Shown here one piece after another: positions 16,952 to 24,909 of a stretch of DNA of 64,000 nt (position 1 is its first letter; every line of letters starts with the position of its first letter). The notes beneath the pieces were generated by a model. It was not told the DNA's origin and searched no databases. It was given only the letters and a program-made list of their open reading frames with translations. The stretch is from Qipengyuania vulgaris (GTDB lineage Bacteria; Pseudomonadota; Alphaproteobacteria; Sphingomonadales; Sphingomonadaceae), in the NCBI GenBank assembly GCA_000756795.1, contig CCSI01000002.1, positions 62,001 through 126,000 of the forward strand, read 5' to 3'. A program made the translations under genes and the position numbers.

Positions 16952-17439
16952 GCCTGTTCTTGATCTATGCGCGCGCCGCCAATGGCGCGATCGGCAAGGA
17001 AGGCCGCCTGCCCTGGCACCTGCCCTCCGATTTGAAGCGCTTCAAGGCGCTGACGATGGGCAGTCCGATGATCATGGGCCGCAAGACCTTCGAGAGCCTG
17101 CCCGGCCTGCTACCCGGCCGCCGCCACATCGTGCTGACACGGCGCGAGCGCTGGGACTCGACCGGCGCGGAAGTTGTGCGCTCGGTCGAGGAAGCCATCG
17201 CCAAGGCGGGCGAAGGCGACGTGGCCGTCATCGGCGGCGCGGCGATTTTCGATGTCTTCATGCCGCTGGCCGAGAAGGTCGAACTCACCGAAATCCACCG
17301 CGATTTCGACGGTGACGTCTTCATGCCCCCGCTCGGGCCCGAATGGGAAATTGCCGGTCGCGAGGATTTCGAGGCGGAAGGCGACAAGCCGTCCTACTCC
17401 TTCCTCACCTACACCCGCGTCGGTGAGACGGCCGCATGA
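16948..17439 (+). CDS. folA: dihydrofolate reductase
   Basis: NADPH-dependent reductase of dihydrofolate, 163 residues, the usual length. IYARAANGAIGKEGRLPWHL (residues 5-24) contains the substrate-binding Trp/Leu region. PSDLKRFKALTMGSPMIMGR, TFESLPGLLPGRRHIVLTR and VIGGAAIFDVFMPLAEKVEL (nucleotide-binding GG) follow in order. The first acidic residue after LPWHLP is Asp in PSDL. It overlaps purK by four bases and ribF by four bases, all ATGA junctions. Confidence 0.95.
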   Translation: MSLFLIYARAANGAIGKEGRLPWHLPSDLKRFKALTMGSPMIMGRKTFESLPGLLPGRRHIVLTRRERWDSTGAEVVRSVEEAIAKAGEGDVAVIGGAAIFDVFMPLAEKVELTEIHRDFDGDVFMPPLGPEWEIAGREDFEAEGDKPSYSFLTYTRVGETAA

Positions 17440-18377
17440 GGTTTCTCGACCACCGCGACCCGCTGCCCGAAAGCCTTCGCGGAGCCATCATCGCGCTCGG
17501 CAATTTCGACGGCTTCCATCTCGGCCACCAGGCGGTGGCGAAGGAAGCCATCGACTGGGCGCGCGCCGAGGGTCGCCCCTCCATCATCGCCACCTTCGAC
17601 CCGCATCCGGTGCGTTTCTTCAGGCCCGATGCCGAGCCGTTCCGCCTGACCACGCTCGAACAGCGGCAGGAACTTTACCTCGCTGCCGGGGCCACCGCGA
17701 TGCTGGTGTTCCATTTCGACGGCGAACTGGCTGGCACGACGGCCGAAGATTTCGTCCGCGTGCTGCTTGCCGAGAAACTCGGAGCGAAAGGGGTCGTCAC
17801 CGGCGGCGACTTCACCTTCGGCAAGGCGCGCGGCGGGAATTTCGAGCGGCTGGTCGAGCTGGGCGGCGAGGTTGGCATCGAAGCGCGTGCAGTCGAGCCG
17901 GTGATGGACGGCGGCGAGGCGGTCTCCTCCAGCCGTGTCCGCGAGGCGCTGCGCGAGGGCGACCCGCAGGAGGCTGCGCGCCTCCTCACCCGCCCCTTCG
18001 CGATTCGCGGCGTGGTCGAGCATGGCGACAAGCGCGGCCGCACCATCGGCTATCCCACCGCCAACCTTTCCATCGAGAGTTACCTGCGCCCGAAATACGG
18101 CATTTACGCCGTAACAGGCCGCATTCTTTCGACCGGTCAGGAACTGCAGGGCGCGGCCAATATCGGTGTGCGCCCGCAGTTCGAACCGCCCAAGGAACTG
18201 CTCGAACCCTATTTCTTCGATTTCTCCGGCGACCTCTACGGCCAGGAAATCGAGGTCGCCTTCCACCACTTCCTGCGCGGCGAGGCCAAGTTCGATTCTC
18301 TGGAAGCGCTCACGGAGCAGATGGAAAAGGACTGCGACGAGGCTCGGCGGCTTCTCTCCTCGTCACCCCGGACTTGA
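17436..18377 (+). CDS. ribF: bifunctional riboflavin kinase / FMN adenylyltransferase
   Basis: Makes FMN and FAD from riboflavin; 313 residues. The N-terminal nucleotidyltransferase domain shows ALGNFDGFHLGHQAVAKEA (residues about 23-41) and ATFDPHPVRFF. VTGGDFTFGKARGGN and SSSRVREALREGD close it. The C-terminal flavokinase domain shows GDKRGRTIGYPTANLS and GAANIGVRP. The last few residues (SSSPRT) and the stop codon fall in an interspersed inverted repeat that begins at 18361, so the present C-terminus was set by the repeat. It overlaps folA by four bases. Confidence 0.95.
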   Translation: MRFLDHRDPLPESLRGAIIALGNFDGFHLGHQAVAKEAIDWARAEGRPSIIATFDPHPVRFFRPDAEPFRLTTLEQRQELYLAAGATAMLVFHFDGELAGTTAEDFVRVLLAEKLGAKGVVTGGDFTFGKARGGNFERLVELGGEVGIEARAVEPVMDGGEAVSSSRVREALREGDPQEAARLLTRPFAIRGVVEHGDKRGRTIGYPTANLSIESYLRPKYGIYAVTGRILSTGQELQGAANIGVRPQFEPPKELLEPYFFDFSGDLYGQEIEVAFHHFLRGEAKFDSLEALTEQMEKDCDEARRLLSSSPRT

Positions 18378-18457
18378 TCCGGGGTCCCGCTTTTCTTCGA
18401 ACCGGAGCGCTCCGCCAAAAGTTTAGCGGGACCCCGGCTCGGTGGCCGGGGTGACGG
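18361..18457. repeat. interspersed inverted repeat (GTCACCCCGG type) between ribF and ileS
   Basis: Long inverted repeat with arms beginning CGTCACCCCGG at 18361 and ending CCGGGGTGACG at 18457. Within the arms are GGGGTCCCGC (18382-18391, approximately) and GCGGGACCCC (18426-18435). The intervening 35 bases are not symmetric. This form of palindrome is, to my knowledge, widespread between genes in alphaproteobacteria. Its left end supplies the ribF stop codon, and the whole may also act as a ribF terminator. Confidence 0.8.
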
Positions 18458-18522
18458 AAGTGGGGTGCAGGCGCGACTCTCCACTTTATCGCAGCGCGCA
18501 AATCCCCTAACGGCCACACCCT

Positions 18523-21402
18523 ATGTCCGAACAGCGCGATTACAGAGACACGGTCTTCCTTCCCAAGACCGATTTTCCCATGAAGGCCGGCCTCCCCCAG
18601 AAGGAGCCGAAGATCCTTGCGCGCTGGCAGGAAGAAAACCTCTACGAAGAGCTGCGCGAGAGCCGCAAGGACCGTGAGAAGTTCATCCTTCACGACGGCC
18701 CTCCTTACGCCAATGGCGACATGCATATCGGCCATGCGCTGAACCGCATCCTCAAGGACATGGTGGTGCGTTCGCAGACGCTGCTCGGCAAGGATGCGCC
18801 CTTCGTGCCCGGCTGGGACTGCCACGGCCTGCCGATCGAGTGGAAGGTCGAAGAGAAATTCCGCAAGAAGAAGCGCGACAAGAACGCTATTCCGGCGGCC
18901 GAATTCCGCCAGGAATGCCGCGACTATGCGCAGCACTGGGTCGATGTTCAGCGCGAGCAGCTGAAACGCCTCGGCTTGATGGCGGATTTCGACAATCCGT
19001 ACCTCACCATGCAGTTCGAAAGCGAGGCGACCATCGTTGCCGAGCTGATGAAGTTCGCCGAGGCCGGCAATCTCTATCGCGGATCGAAGCCGGTGATGTG
19101 GTCGCCGGTCGAAGAAACCGCGCTGGCCGAAGCCGAGGTCGAATACGAGGACATCACCTCGACCCAGATCGACGTGGCCTTCGAGATCGTGGAATCGCCG
19201 ATTCCGGAACTGGTCGGCGCGCATGCGGTGATCTGGACCACCACGCCGTGGACGATCCCGGTGAACCAGGCTTTGGCCTATGGGCCGGAGGTTGAGTACG
19301 CTTACTTCATGGGGAACGACGCGAGGACTTATGTCGTCGCCCGCGAGCTGATGAGCGACTTTCTTGAGAGAACTGGCCTGCGCCCACGAGTCACGGAAGT
19401 AGCGACCGGCAAGGATACTGGCGTTGACTACTCCTTGGTCAAAGGCTCCGACCTCGCCGGAACCGTTGCCCGCCACCCGATGCACCATCTCGGCGGCTTC
19501 TACGCCAATCCGCGTCCGCTGCTTGCAGGCGATTTCGTCACCATCGACAGCGGTACAGGCCTCGTCCACATGTCGCCCGACCATGGCGAGGACGACTTCC
19601 TGCTCTGCCGCGAGCACGGCATCGAGCCGGTCTTCGCGGTCATGGGCAACGGGCGCTATCGCGACGACTGGGAATGGCTCGGCGGCCAGGACGAGCGCCG
19701 CCGCGCGGTGATCAACAAGGCCTTCAATTCGCCCGAAGGCCCGATCTGTTCGGACCTTTGCGAAGCAGGTGCGCTGCTTTCGGCCAACGACGATTACGCA
19801 CACTCCTACCCGCATTCGTGGCGCTCGAAGGCCAAGGTCATCTATCGCTGCACGCCGCAGTGGTTCGTGCCGATGGACAAGCCGCTCGACGTGGGCGACT
19901 TCGACGTCGCCGTGCCCGAGGGCTTCGGCGCGGCTGTCGCCATGGCCACGAGCAAGGACCACTCGACCTTGCGCGAAATCACCATGCGCGAGATCGAGCG
20001 GGTGAAGTTCTATCCCGAAAAGGGCCGCCGCCGCATCGGTTCTATGGTTGAAGGCCGCCCCGACTGGGTGCTTTCCCGCCAGCGCGCATGGGGTGTGCCG
20101 ATCACGCTCTTCGTCCGTGGCGACGGCTCCTATCTGCAGGACGCGGCAGTCAATGCCCGCGTGGTCGCCGCCGTGCGCGAACAGGGCGTCGATGCCTGGG
20201 ACGAATCTCGCAAGGCCGAATATCTCGGCGCCGATCACGATCCCGCAGAATTCGAGATGGTCACCGACATCCTCGACGTCTGGTTCGATTCGGGCTGCAC
20301 CCACGCCTTCACGCTCGAAGGCGACCGCTGGCCCGACCAGCGCTGGCCCGCCGATCTCTATCTCGAAGGCAGTGACCAGCATCGCGGCTGGTTCCAGTCG
20401 AGCCTGCTCGAAAGCTCCGCCACCCGCGGACGCGCGCCCTATGATGCGGTGCTCACGCACGGCTTCACCATGGCGAGCGACGGCAAGAAGATGTCGAAGA
20501 GCCTCGGCAACACCATCGACCCGCTGAAGGTCATGGAGCAGTACGGCGCGGACATCATCCGCCTCTGGGCGCTCTCGGTCGACTTCACCGAAGACCACCG
20601 CATCGGCGATGAAATCCTCAAAGGCGTGGGCGACCAGTACCGCCGCCTGCGCAACACCTTCCGCTACCTCCTCGGCGCGCTCGACGGGTTCGTCGGCGAC
20701 ATGGGCGATGCGGGCGAGATTCCGGAGCTGGAGGTCTACATCCTCGCGCTGCTGGCGGACCTCGACGGCAAGCTGAAGAAGGCGCTCGAGAGCTACGACT
20801 TCAACACCTACACGCGCCTGCTGGTCGATTTCTGCAACGAAGACCTGTCGGCCTTCTACTTCGATATCCGCAAGGACACGCTCTATTGCGACGGTCCGGA
20901 TTCGACGCGCCGCAACGCCTATCGCACCGTGCTCGACCTGCTGTTCCACGCGCTGGTCCGCTACGCCGCGCCGGTACTGGTGTTCACCGCGGAAGAAGTC
21001 TGGACCACGCGCTATCCCGATGGCGGCAGCGTCCATTTGCTCGACTGGCCGCCGGTGCCCGGCGTCACCGCCGACGGCGCGCGCTGGGACAAGCTGCGCG
21101 CGCTGCGTGAGCGCGTAACCGAAGCCATCGAGCCGCTGCGCCGCGACAAGACCATCCGCTCCAGCCTCGAGGCTGATGTGGTCGTGCCTGCAAGCGAAGT
21201 GCCCGAAGGCTTTTCCGACGAGGACCTCGCCGAGCTGTTCATCACCGCGTCAGTGACGCGCGGCGATAGCGACGAGGTGAAAGTCTCGCGCACCGATGAA
21301 CACAAATGCGGCCGTTGCTGGCGCTTGCTGCCTTCCGTCGAGGAAGACGGCGCGCTGTGCGACCGCTGCGAACCCGTTGTCGCCCAGATGGATGCTGCCT
21401 GA
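18523..21402 (+). CDS. ileS: isoleucyl-tRNA synthetase
   Basis: Class I aminoacyl-tRNA synthetase, 959 residues. The HIGH motif is at 68-71 (DMHIGHALNR). The CP1 editing domain is present (WTTTPWTIPVNQALA; HGEDDFLLCREHG with its conserved Asp). The KMSKS motif is at 656-660 (GKKMSKSLGN). The anticodon-binding domain ends in a C-terminal zinc finger CGRC...CDRC (C929, C932, C946, C949), which marks the bacterial IleS1-type enzyme that is usually mupirocin-sensitive. lspA starts one base after the stop, the classic ileS-lspA pairing. Confidence 0.98.
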   Translation: MSEQRDYRDTVFLPKTDFPMKAGLPQKEPKILARWQEENLYEELRESRKDREKFILHDGPPYANGDMHIGHALNRILKDMVVRSQTLLGKDAPFVPGWDCHGLPIEWKVEEKFRKKKRDKNAIPAAEFRQECRDYAQHWVDVQREQLKRLGLMADFDNPYLTMQFESEATIVAELMKFAEAGNLYRGSKPVMWSPVEETALAEAEVEYEDITSTQIDVAFEIVESPIPELVGAHAVIWTTTPWTIPVNQALAYGPEVEYAYFMGNDARTYVVARELMSDFLERTGLRPRVTEVATGKDTGVDYSLVKGSDLAGTVARHPMHHLGGFYANPRPLLAGDFVTIDSGTGLVHMSPDHGEDDFLLCREHGIEPVFAVMGNGRYRDDWEWLGGQDERRRAVINKAFNSPEGPICSDLCEAGALLSANDDYAHSYPHSWRSKAKVIYRCTPQWFVPMDKPLDVGDFDVAVPEGFGAAVAMATSKDHSTLREITMREIERVKFYPEKGRRRIGSMVEGRPDWVLSRQRAWGVPITLFVRGDGSYLQDAAVNARVVAAVREQGVDAWDESRKAEYLGADHDPAEFEMVTDILDVWFDSGCTHAFTLEGDRWPDQRWPADLYLEGSDQHRGWFQSSLLESSATRGRAPYDAVLTHGFTMASDGKKMSKSLGNTIDPLKVMEQYGADIIRLWALSVDFTEDHRIGDEILKGVGDQYRRLRNTFRYLLGALDGFVGDMGDAGEIPELEVYILALLADLDGKLKKALESYDFNTYTRLLVDFCNEDLSAFYFDIRKDTLYCDGPDSTRRNAYRTVLDLLFHALVRYAAPVLVFTAEEVWTTRYPDGGSVHLLDWPPVPGVTADGARWDKLRALRERVTEAIEPLRRDKTIRSSLEADVVVPASEVPEGFSDEDLAELFITASVTRGDSDEVKVSRTDEHKCGRCWRLLPSVEEDGALCDRCEPVVAQMDAA

Positions 21403-21403
21403 C

Positions 21404-21928
21404 ATGAACCCGCTTCTTCGTATGCGCCTTGTCGGCGTGGTCGTGGCCTTCGTCATCTATGCCGTGGACCAGTGGGTGAAATGGCTCATGGTCGAGCCGC
21501 TGCAACTGCGCGAGAAGGGCGTCATCGACCTGCTGCCCTTCTTCGATTTGCGCTGGACGCAGAATTTCGGTGTCTCGATGGGCATGTTCGAGGCGGACAG
21601 TTTCGAATCGCGCTGGATACTGGTCGGCGTCACCGCGCTCATCGCGCTGGTGGTGACCATCTGGATGTTCCGCGAGAAGGCATGGGGCGATATCCTCGGC
21701 CTGTCGATGATCCTCGGCGGCGCGCTGGGCAACATCAAGGACCGCTACGAACTCGGCTACGTTATCGACTATGCCGACCTCCACATCGGGGAATTCCGCC
21801 CCTTCCTCATTTTCAACGTCGCCGATGCCGCTATCACCATCGGCGTGGTTATAATCCTTGCCCGCGCCTTCTTCATGCGCGACAAGGACGAACAAGAGGT
21901 CGACGACCTCATGGAGAGCAAGCAATGA
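21404..21928 (+). CDS. lspA: lipoprotein signal peptidase (signal peptidase II)
   Basis: Inner-membrane aspartic protease that removes signal peptides from diacylglyceryl-prolipoproteins; 174 residues with four hydrophobic segments. The catalytic pair is D113 in GGALGNIKDR and D141 in FNVADAAITIG. YAVDQWVKW and WTQNFGVSMGMF are the other signature blocks. It begins immediately after ileS and overlaps by four bases with a gene for a lipoprotein, one of its own expected substrates. The acidic C-terminus DKDEQEVDDLMESKQ is cytosolic. Confidence 0.96.
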   Translation: MNPLLRMRLVGVVVAFVIYAVDQWVKWLMVEPLQLREKGVIDLLPFFDLRWTQNFGVSMGMFEADSFESRWILVGVTALIALVVTIWMFREKAWGDILGLSMILGGALGNIKDRYELGYVIDYADLHIGEFRPFLIFNVADAAITIGVVIILARAFFMRDKDEQEVDDLMESKQ

Positions 21929-22335
21929 ACACTTTCGCCCGCATCGCCCTTCTCGGCGCCACATCGAGCATGCTGGCCGCCTGCGGCAGCGGCGGCTTCC
22001 TGAATCGTGAGCGTCCCGACGAATTCGCCGTGCAGCGTCAGGCACCGCTGGTCGTCCCGCCCGATTTCAACCTCGTGCCCCCCGCTCCCGGCGCCCCGCG
22101 TCCGGCAGAAGGTTCGGCTGCCGAGCAGACCTTGGAAGCACTCTTCGGCGGCCCCGCGCAGCGCAGCTCGGTCGAAACCAGCGCGCTCGACCGTGCCGGC
22201 GCAGCCGAAGCCGGCATCCGTTCCTCGGTCGGTTCGGAAGAGACCAACACGGTCGCCAAGGGCACCGTGGTCCGCGACATCATCGCTGCACCCGAAGGTG
22301 ACGGCGCATCGGCACAGGCCGTAATTCCGGGCTGA
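21925..22335 (+). CDS. DUF3035 lipoprotein
   Basis: A 136-residue small lipoprotein: signal sequence MNTFARIALLGATSSMLAAC with lipobox LAAC (C20). The DUF3035 core follows: RPDEFAVQRQAPLVVPPDF with the proline-rich continuation NLVPPAPGAPRP. The rest is Ala/Ser/Glu-rich and likely disordered. Proteins with this region are known from alphaproteobacteria, often beside lspA. I know of no biochemical role, though an outer-membrane-facing structural role is plausible. The start ATG overlaps the lspA stop (ATGA). It is the last gene of the ileS unit, followed by hairpin repeats. Confidence 0.85.
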   Translation: MNTFARIALLGATSSMLAACGSGGFLNRERPDEFAVQRQAPLVVPPDFNLVPPAPGAPRPAEGSAAEQTLEALFGGPAQRSSVETSALDRAGAAEAGIRSSVGSEETNTVAKGTVVRDIIAAPEGDGASAQAVIPG

Positions 22336-22364
22336 CACCCGTAATTACTTTATTTCTGTTTTGA

Positions 22365-22472
22365 GAACCCGCCTCCGCGGGCTCATCCTCGGTGCTGCTT
22401 CGACGCGTAACCGCGTCGAGCACCTGCGGGCGGCCGGTCGGCTTTGCCGGGCCTCCACCGGCCCGGTTTTGG
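22365..22472 (-). repeat. covarying hairpin repeat, unit B (minus orientation)
   Basis: Read on the minus strand: H0 CCGGGCCGGTGGAGGCCCGG (22447-22466), H1 GCC-GACC-GGC (22433-22442), H2 CGACGCG-GTTA-CGCGTCG (22401-22418), H3 GAGCCCGC-GGAG-GCGGGTTC (22365-22384). It matches unit A closely in H0, in the linker CGCCCGCAGG and in the bases between H2 and H3 (CACCGAGGA against CGCCGAGGA), while the stems differ. It lies in the convergent gap between the DUF3035 gene and the CNNM gene. Confidence 0.8.
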
Positions 22473-22500
22473 CACTACGCCAGTAATATTTGGGTCAGTT

Positions 22501-22580
22501 CTTGGTCGCGGCAGCCAAAGCGCGACTGCGCGCCGCCGCTTATGCGGCGAAGCCAAGCCGCACGGACGTGCGGCGCCCGG
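22501..22580 (+). repeat. covarying hairpin repeat, divergent unit D
   Basis: Same hairpin order as units A-C but almost entirely different stems: H1 GCGC-GACT-GCGC (22520-22531), H2 CGCCGC-TTAT-GCGGCG (22534-22549), H3 GCCGCAC-GGAC-GTGCGGC (22557-22574). The GACT and GGAC loops correspond to GACY and GGAN in the other units. The H0 hairpin is weak here (GGT-CGCGGCA-GCC). It starts 28 bases after unit B. Confidence 0.7.
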
Positions 22581-22597
22581 CGTTTGAGGGCGAAAAC

Positions 22598-22626
22598 AAA
22601 AAACCGCGGAGCTACTACGTCCGCAG
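22598..22626 (-). terminator. terminator of the CNNM/CorC-type gene
   Basis: On the minus strand, CTGCGGA pairs with TCCGCGG (one G-T pair) around a 9-base loop, followed by TTTTTT (22598-22603). It begins two bases after the stop of the minus-strand gene ending at 22628. Confidence 0.75.
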
Positions 22627-22627
22627 T

Positions 22628-23953
22628 TTAATCTCCGGATACCTCATCGCCCTTCGCAGGTCCGACAGAACTCACCAGCACCTTGTCGATCCTGCGCTCG
22701 TCGAGGTCGACCACTTCGAAGCGCCAGCCCTGTTCCTCGAACCACTCACCCTCGGCGGGGAGTTTCTTGAGGACTGCGAGGCAGAAGCCTGCGACAGTGG
22801 CGAATTCGCGGTCGTCGCCGTAGTCCAGCGCCAACCGGTCGGCGAGTGCGTCGGCGCTAAGCGAGCCAGCCACCAGTAGCGAACCGTCGTCGCGCTCGAC
22901 AATACCTGGAGTGTCATCAGGGTCCTGGTCGCTGGCGAAATCACCCACCAGCGCGGTGAGGAGGTCCACCGGGGTCACGATGCCATCGAGGTGCCCGTAC
23001 TCATCGTGGACCATCGCCATCGCGATGTCGGCCTGTTGCAGCACGCGCAGCGCGTCGACCGCATCGAGCTGGTCGGGGACGACCTCCGCCTTTGTCATCA
23101 ACGCTTCGAGCTGTACGCCTTCGCCGGCGAGCAGCGCCGTCAAAACTTCGCGCACCCGCACGAGGCCGAGAACCTTGTCGGGCGAACCATCCGCCACCGG
23201 CCATACCGAGTGCGGGCTTTCCTCGAGCAGCGCGCGAACGCCTGCCTCGTCGGCATTGATATCGATCCAGTCGACATCGGTGCGCGGTGTCATCACCTCG
23301 CGCACGGGACGCTGCGCGAGCCGCACCACGCCCGCGAGCATCTGGTGCTGTTCGCTCTCGATAACGCCGGTATTGGTCGCTTCGGCGAAGAGCATATGCA
23401 GCTCTTCCGCCGTAACCGAACTCTGCCCGCCGGGTTTGACCCCCAGCAGCCGTATCAACATCCCCGAGCTCGCATCGAGCAACCACACCAGCGGCGCTGC
23501 GACCCGCGCCAGCAAGGCCATCGGCCGCGACATCGTGACGGCAATCGGCACTGCTGCACGCAGGGCGACCTGCTTGGGCACCAATTCGCCCACCACAAGG
23601 CTGAAATAGGTCGTCAGCGCGATGACCAGTGCGAAACCGGCCTGCCCTGCCCAGTCGGCAGGCACACCGATGGCCGCCAGCCGCTCGCCCACCGGCCCGC
23701 CGAGGCTCGCGCCCGAATAGGCACCGGCGATGATGCCGACCAGCGTGATGCCGATTTGTACGGTCGAGAGAAACTTGCCCGGGTTTTCCGCCAGCTCGAT
23801 GGCGGTCTTGGCGCCCGCGCTGCCCGCAGCAGCCGCAGTGCGCAGCTTTCCGGTGCGCGCGGAAACGATAGCCAGCTCGCTCATGGCGAAGACGCCGTTG
23901 AGCATGATGAGCCCGGCGATGATGAGAAGGTCGGTCCAGGGAAAGGGTGTCAC
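22628..23953 (-). CDS. CNNM/CorC-type membrane protein (DUF21, CBS pair, transporter-associated domain)
   Basis: A 441-residue protein often annotated as hemolysin-family. The N-terminal DUF21 membrane domain (about 1-200) starts PWTDLLIIAGLIMLNGVFAM and includes ELVPKQVALR. Two CBS modules follow (about 215-340; REVMTPRTDVDWIDINADE and YGHLDGIVTPVDLLTAL). The C-terminal CorC_HlyC domain ends EGEWFEEQGWRFEVVDLDER. Homologues act in Mg2+/Co2+ efflux or magnesium homeostasis; hemolysis is not implied. The start is GTG at 23951-23953. A good terminator follows the stop. Confidence 0.92.
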   Translation of the reverse strand: MTPFPWTDLLIIAGLIMLNGVFAMSELAIVSARTGKLRTAAAAGSAGAKTAIELAENPGKFLSTVQIGITLVGIIAGAYSGASLGGPVGERLAAIGVPADWAGQAGFALVIALTTYFSLVVGELVPKQVALRAAVPIAVTMSRPMALLARVAAPLVWLLDASSGMLIRLLGVKPGGQSSVTAEELHMLFAEATNTGVIESEQHQMLAGVVRLAQRPVREVMTPRTDVDWIDINADEAGVRALLEESPHSVWPVADGSPDKVLGLVRVREVLTALLAGEGVQLEALMTKAEVVPDQLDAVDALRVLQQADIAMAMVHDEYGHLDGIVTPVDLLTALVGDFASDQDPDDTPGIVERDDGSLLVAGSLSADALADRLALDYGDDREFATVAGFCLAVLKKLPAEGEWFEEQGWRFEVVDLDERRIDKVLVSSVGPAKGDEVSGD

Positions 23954-24123
23954 AAGCCTTTCGCTAGCATAATTCTGCGCCGCTGCCAGCGGTTCTCGGA
24001 ACAGGCTGTGAATTCACGTGTTTGTTGTGTTCAGAGACGCTGGTGGGCGCGTTCCATCGCACTCGGACTGAATTTGGGGCGGGAGCCTCCTTCCGGTCCG
24101 GCTCGCAGAAAAGGGAATAGAAC

Positions 24124-24819
24124 ATGACAAAATCACGGATTTTCCTCGCAGGTTTCTCGGCAGTCGCCCTCATGGGCACCTCGGCCTGCGTGACCGACCC
24201 GAATACGGGTGAAAAGAAAGTTTCGCGCACCGTGCTCGGCGGTGTCGGCGGCGCGGTTGCCGGCGGCCTGCTCGGCGGCGTTATCGGCGGCAAGACCGGA
24301 CGCATCATCGGCGCAGCAGCCGGCGGTGCAGCGGGCGGCTATGTCGGCTACCGCATGGACCAGCAGATCAAGGAACTGAAGGAACAGACGGCCGGTTCGG
24401 GCGTGGACGTGACCGAAACCGATGGCGGTGAAGCCATCCTTGTCAACCTGCCCAATGGCGTAACCTTCGCCACCGGCAGCGCCACCATCAACTCGACCTT
24501 CGCGGCCACGCTCAACAATGTCGCGGCCAGCCTGGTGCAGTATCCTAACAGCCTCGTAGACGTGTATGGTTATACCGACACGACCGGTTCGACCGAACTC
24601 AACCAGCGCCTTTCGGAACAGCGTGCTCAGGCCGTTGCCAACTACCTCATCGGCCAGGGCGTGAGCTCCTCGCGTATCCGCTGGCAGGGCTATGGCGAGC
24701 AGTATGAACACCTCAAGGTGAAGACCGCTGACGGTGTCGCCGAACCGCTCAACCGCCGCGTCGAAATCAAGATCATCCCGTTCGACCAGGATGACGTCGA
24801 CGCTGCACAGGGCAACTGA
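24124..24819 (+). CDS. OmpA-family protein with glycine-zipper membrane segment
   Basis: A 231-residue envelope protein. The N-terminal signal sequence ends near C22 (GTSAC), a poor lipobox, so lipidation is uncertain. A glycine-zipper region follows (GGVGGAVAGGLLGGVIGGKT and GAAAGGAAGGYVGYRMD, about 40-85). The C-terminal OmpA domain contains the peptidoglycan-binding pattern YGYTDTTGSTELNQRLSEQR (Asp and Arg contacts), then SSRIRWQGYGEQ and NRRVEIKI. It would anchor the outer membrane to peptidoglycan. AAGGGA precedes the ATG, and a strong terminator follows the stop. It is monocistronic by layout. Confidence 0.92.
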   Translation: MTKSRIFLAGFSAVALMGTSACVTDPNTGEKKVSRTVLGGVGGAVAGGLLGGVIGGKTGRIIGAAAGGAAGGYVGYRMDQQIKELKEQTAGSGVDVTETDGGEAILVNLPNGVTFATGSATINSTFAATLNNVAASLVQYPNSLVDVYGYTDTTGSTELNQRLSEQRAQAVANYLIGQGVSSSRIRWQGYGEQYEHLKVKTADGVAEPLNRRVEIKIIPFDQDDVDAAQGN

Positions 24820-24860
24820 CGCAATAACCGAATAGAGACGGCGTAAAGTCGCAGAAAGAA

Positions 24861-24888
24861 GGGGCCGGGTCATTCCGGTCCCTTTTTT
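24861..24888 (+). terminator. terminator of the OmpA-family gene
   Basis: GGGGCCGG pairs with CCGGTCCC (one G-T pair) around a 6-base loop and is followed directly by TTTTTT (24883-24888), 41 bases after the OmpA-family stop. Confidence 0.85.
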
Positions 24889-24909
24889 CGTGCCCCATAC
24901 CTGCGTACC

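Noticed and set aside
18310-21036. A 908-codon open frame on the minus strand opposite ileS
   Set aside because: Same reason: ileS has all class I synthetase motifs, and the opposite frame has none.
22392-22631. A plus-strand frame of 79 codons over the repeat units
   Set aside because: Its translation is just a reading of the hairpin repeats; similar peptides would arise wherever the repeat occurs.
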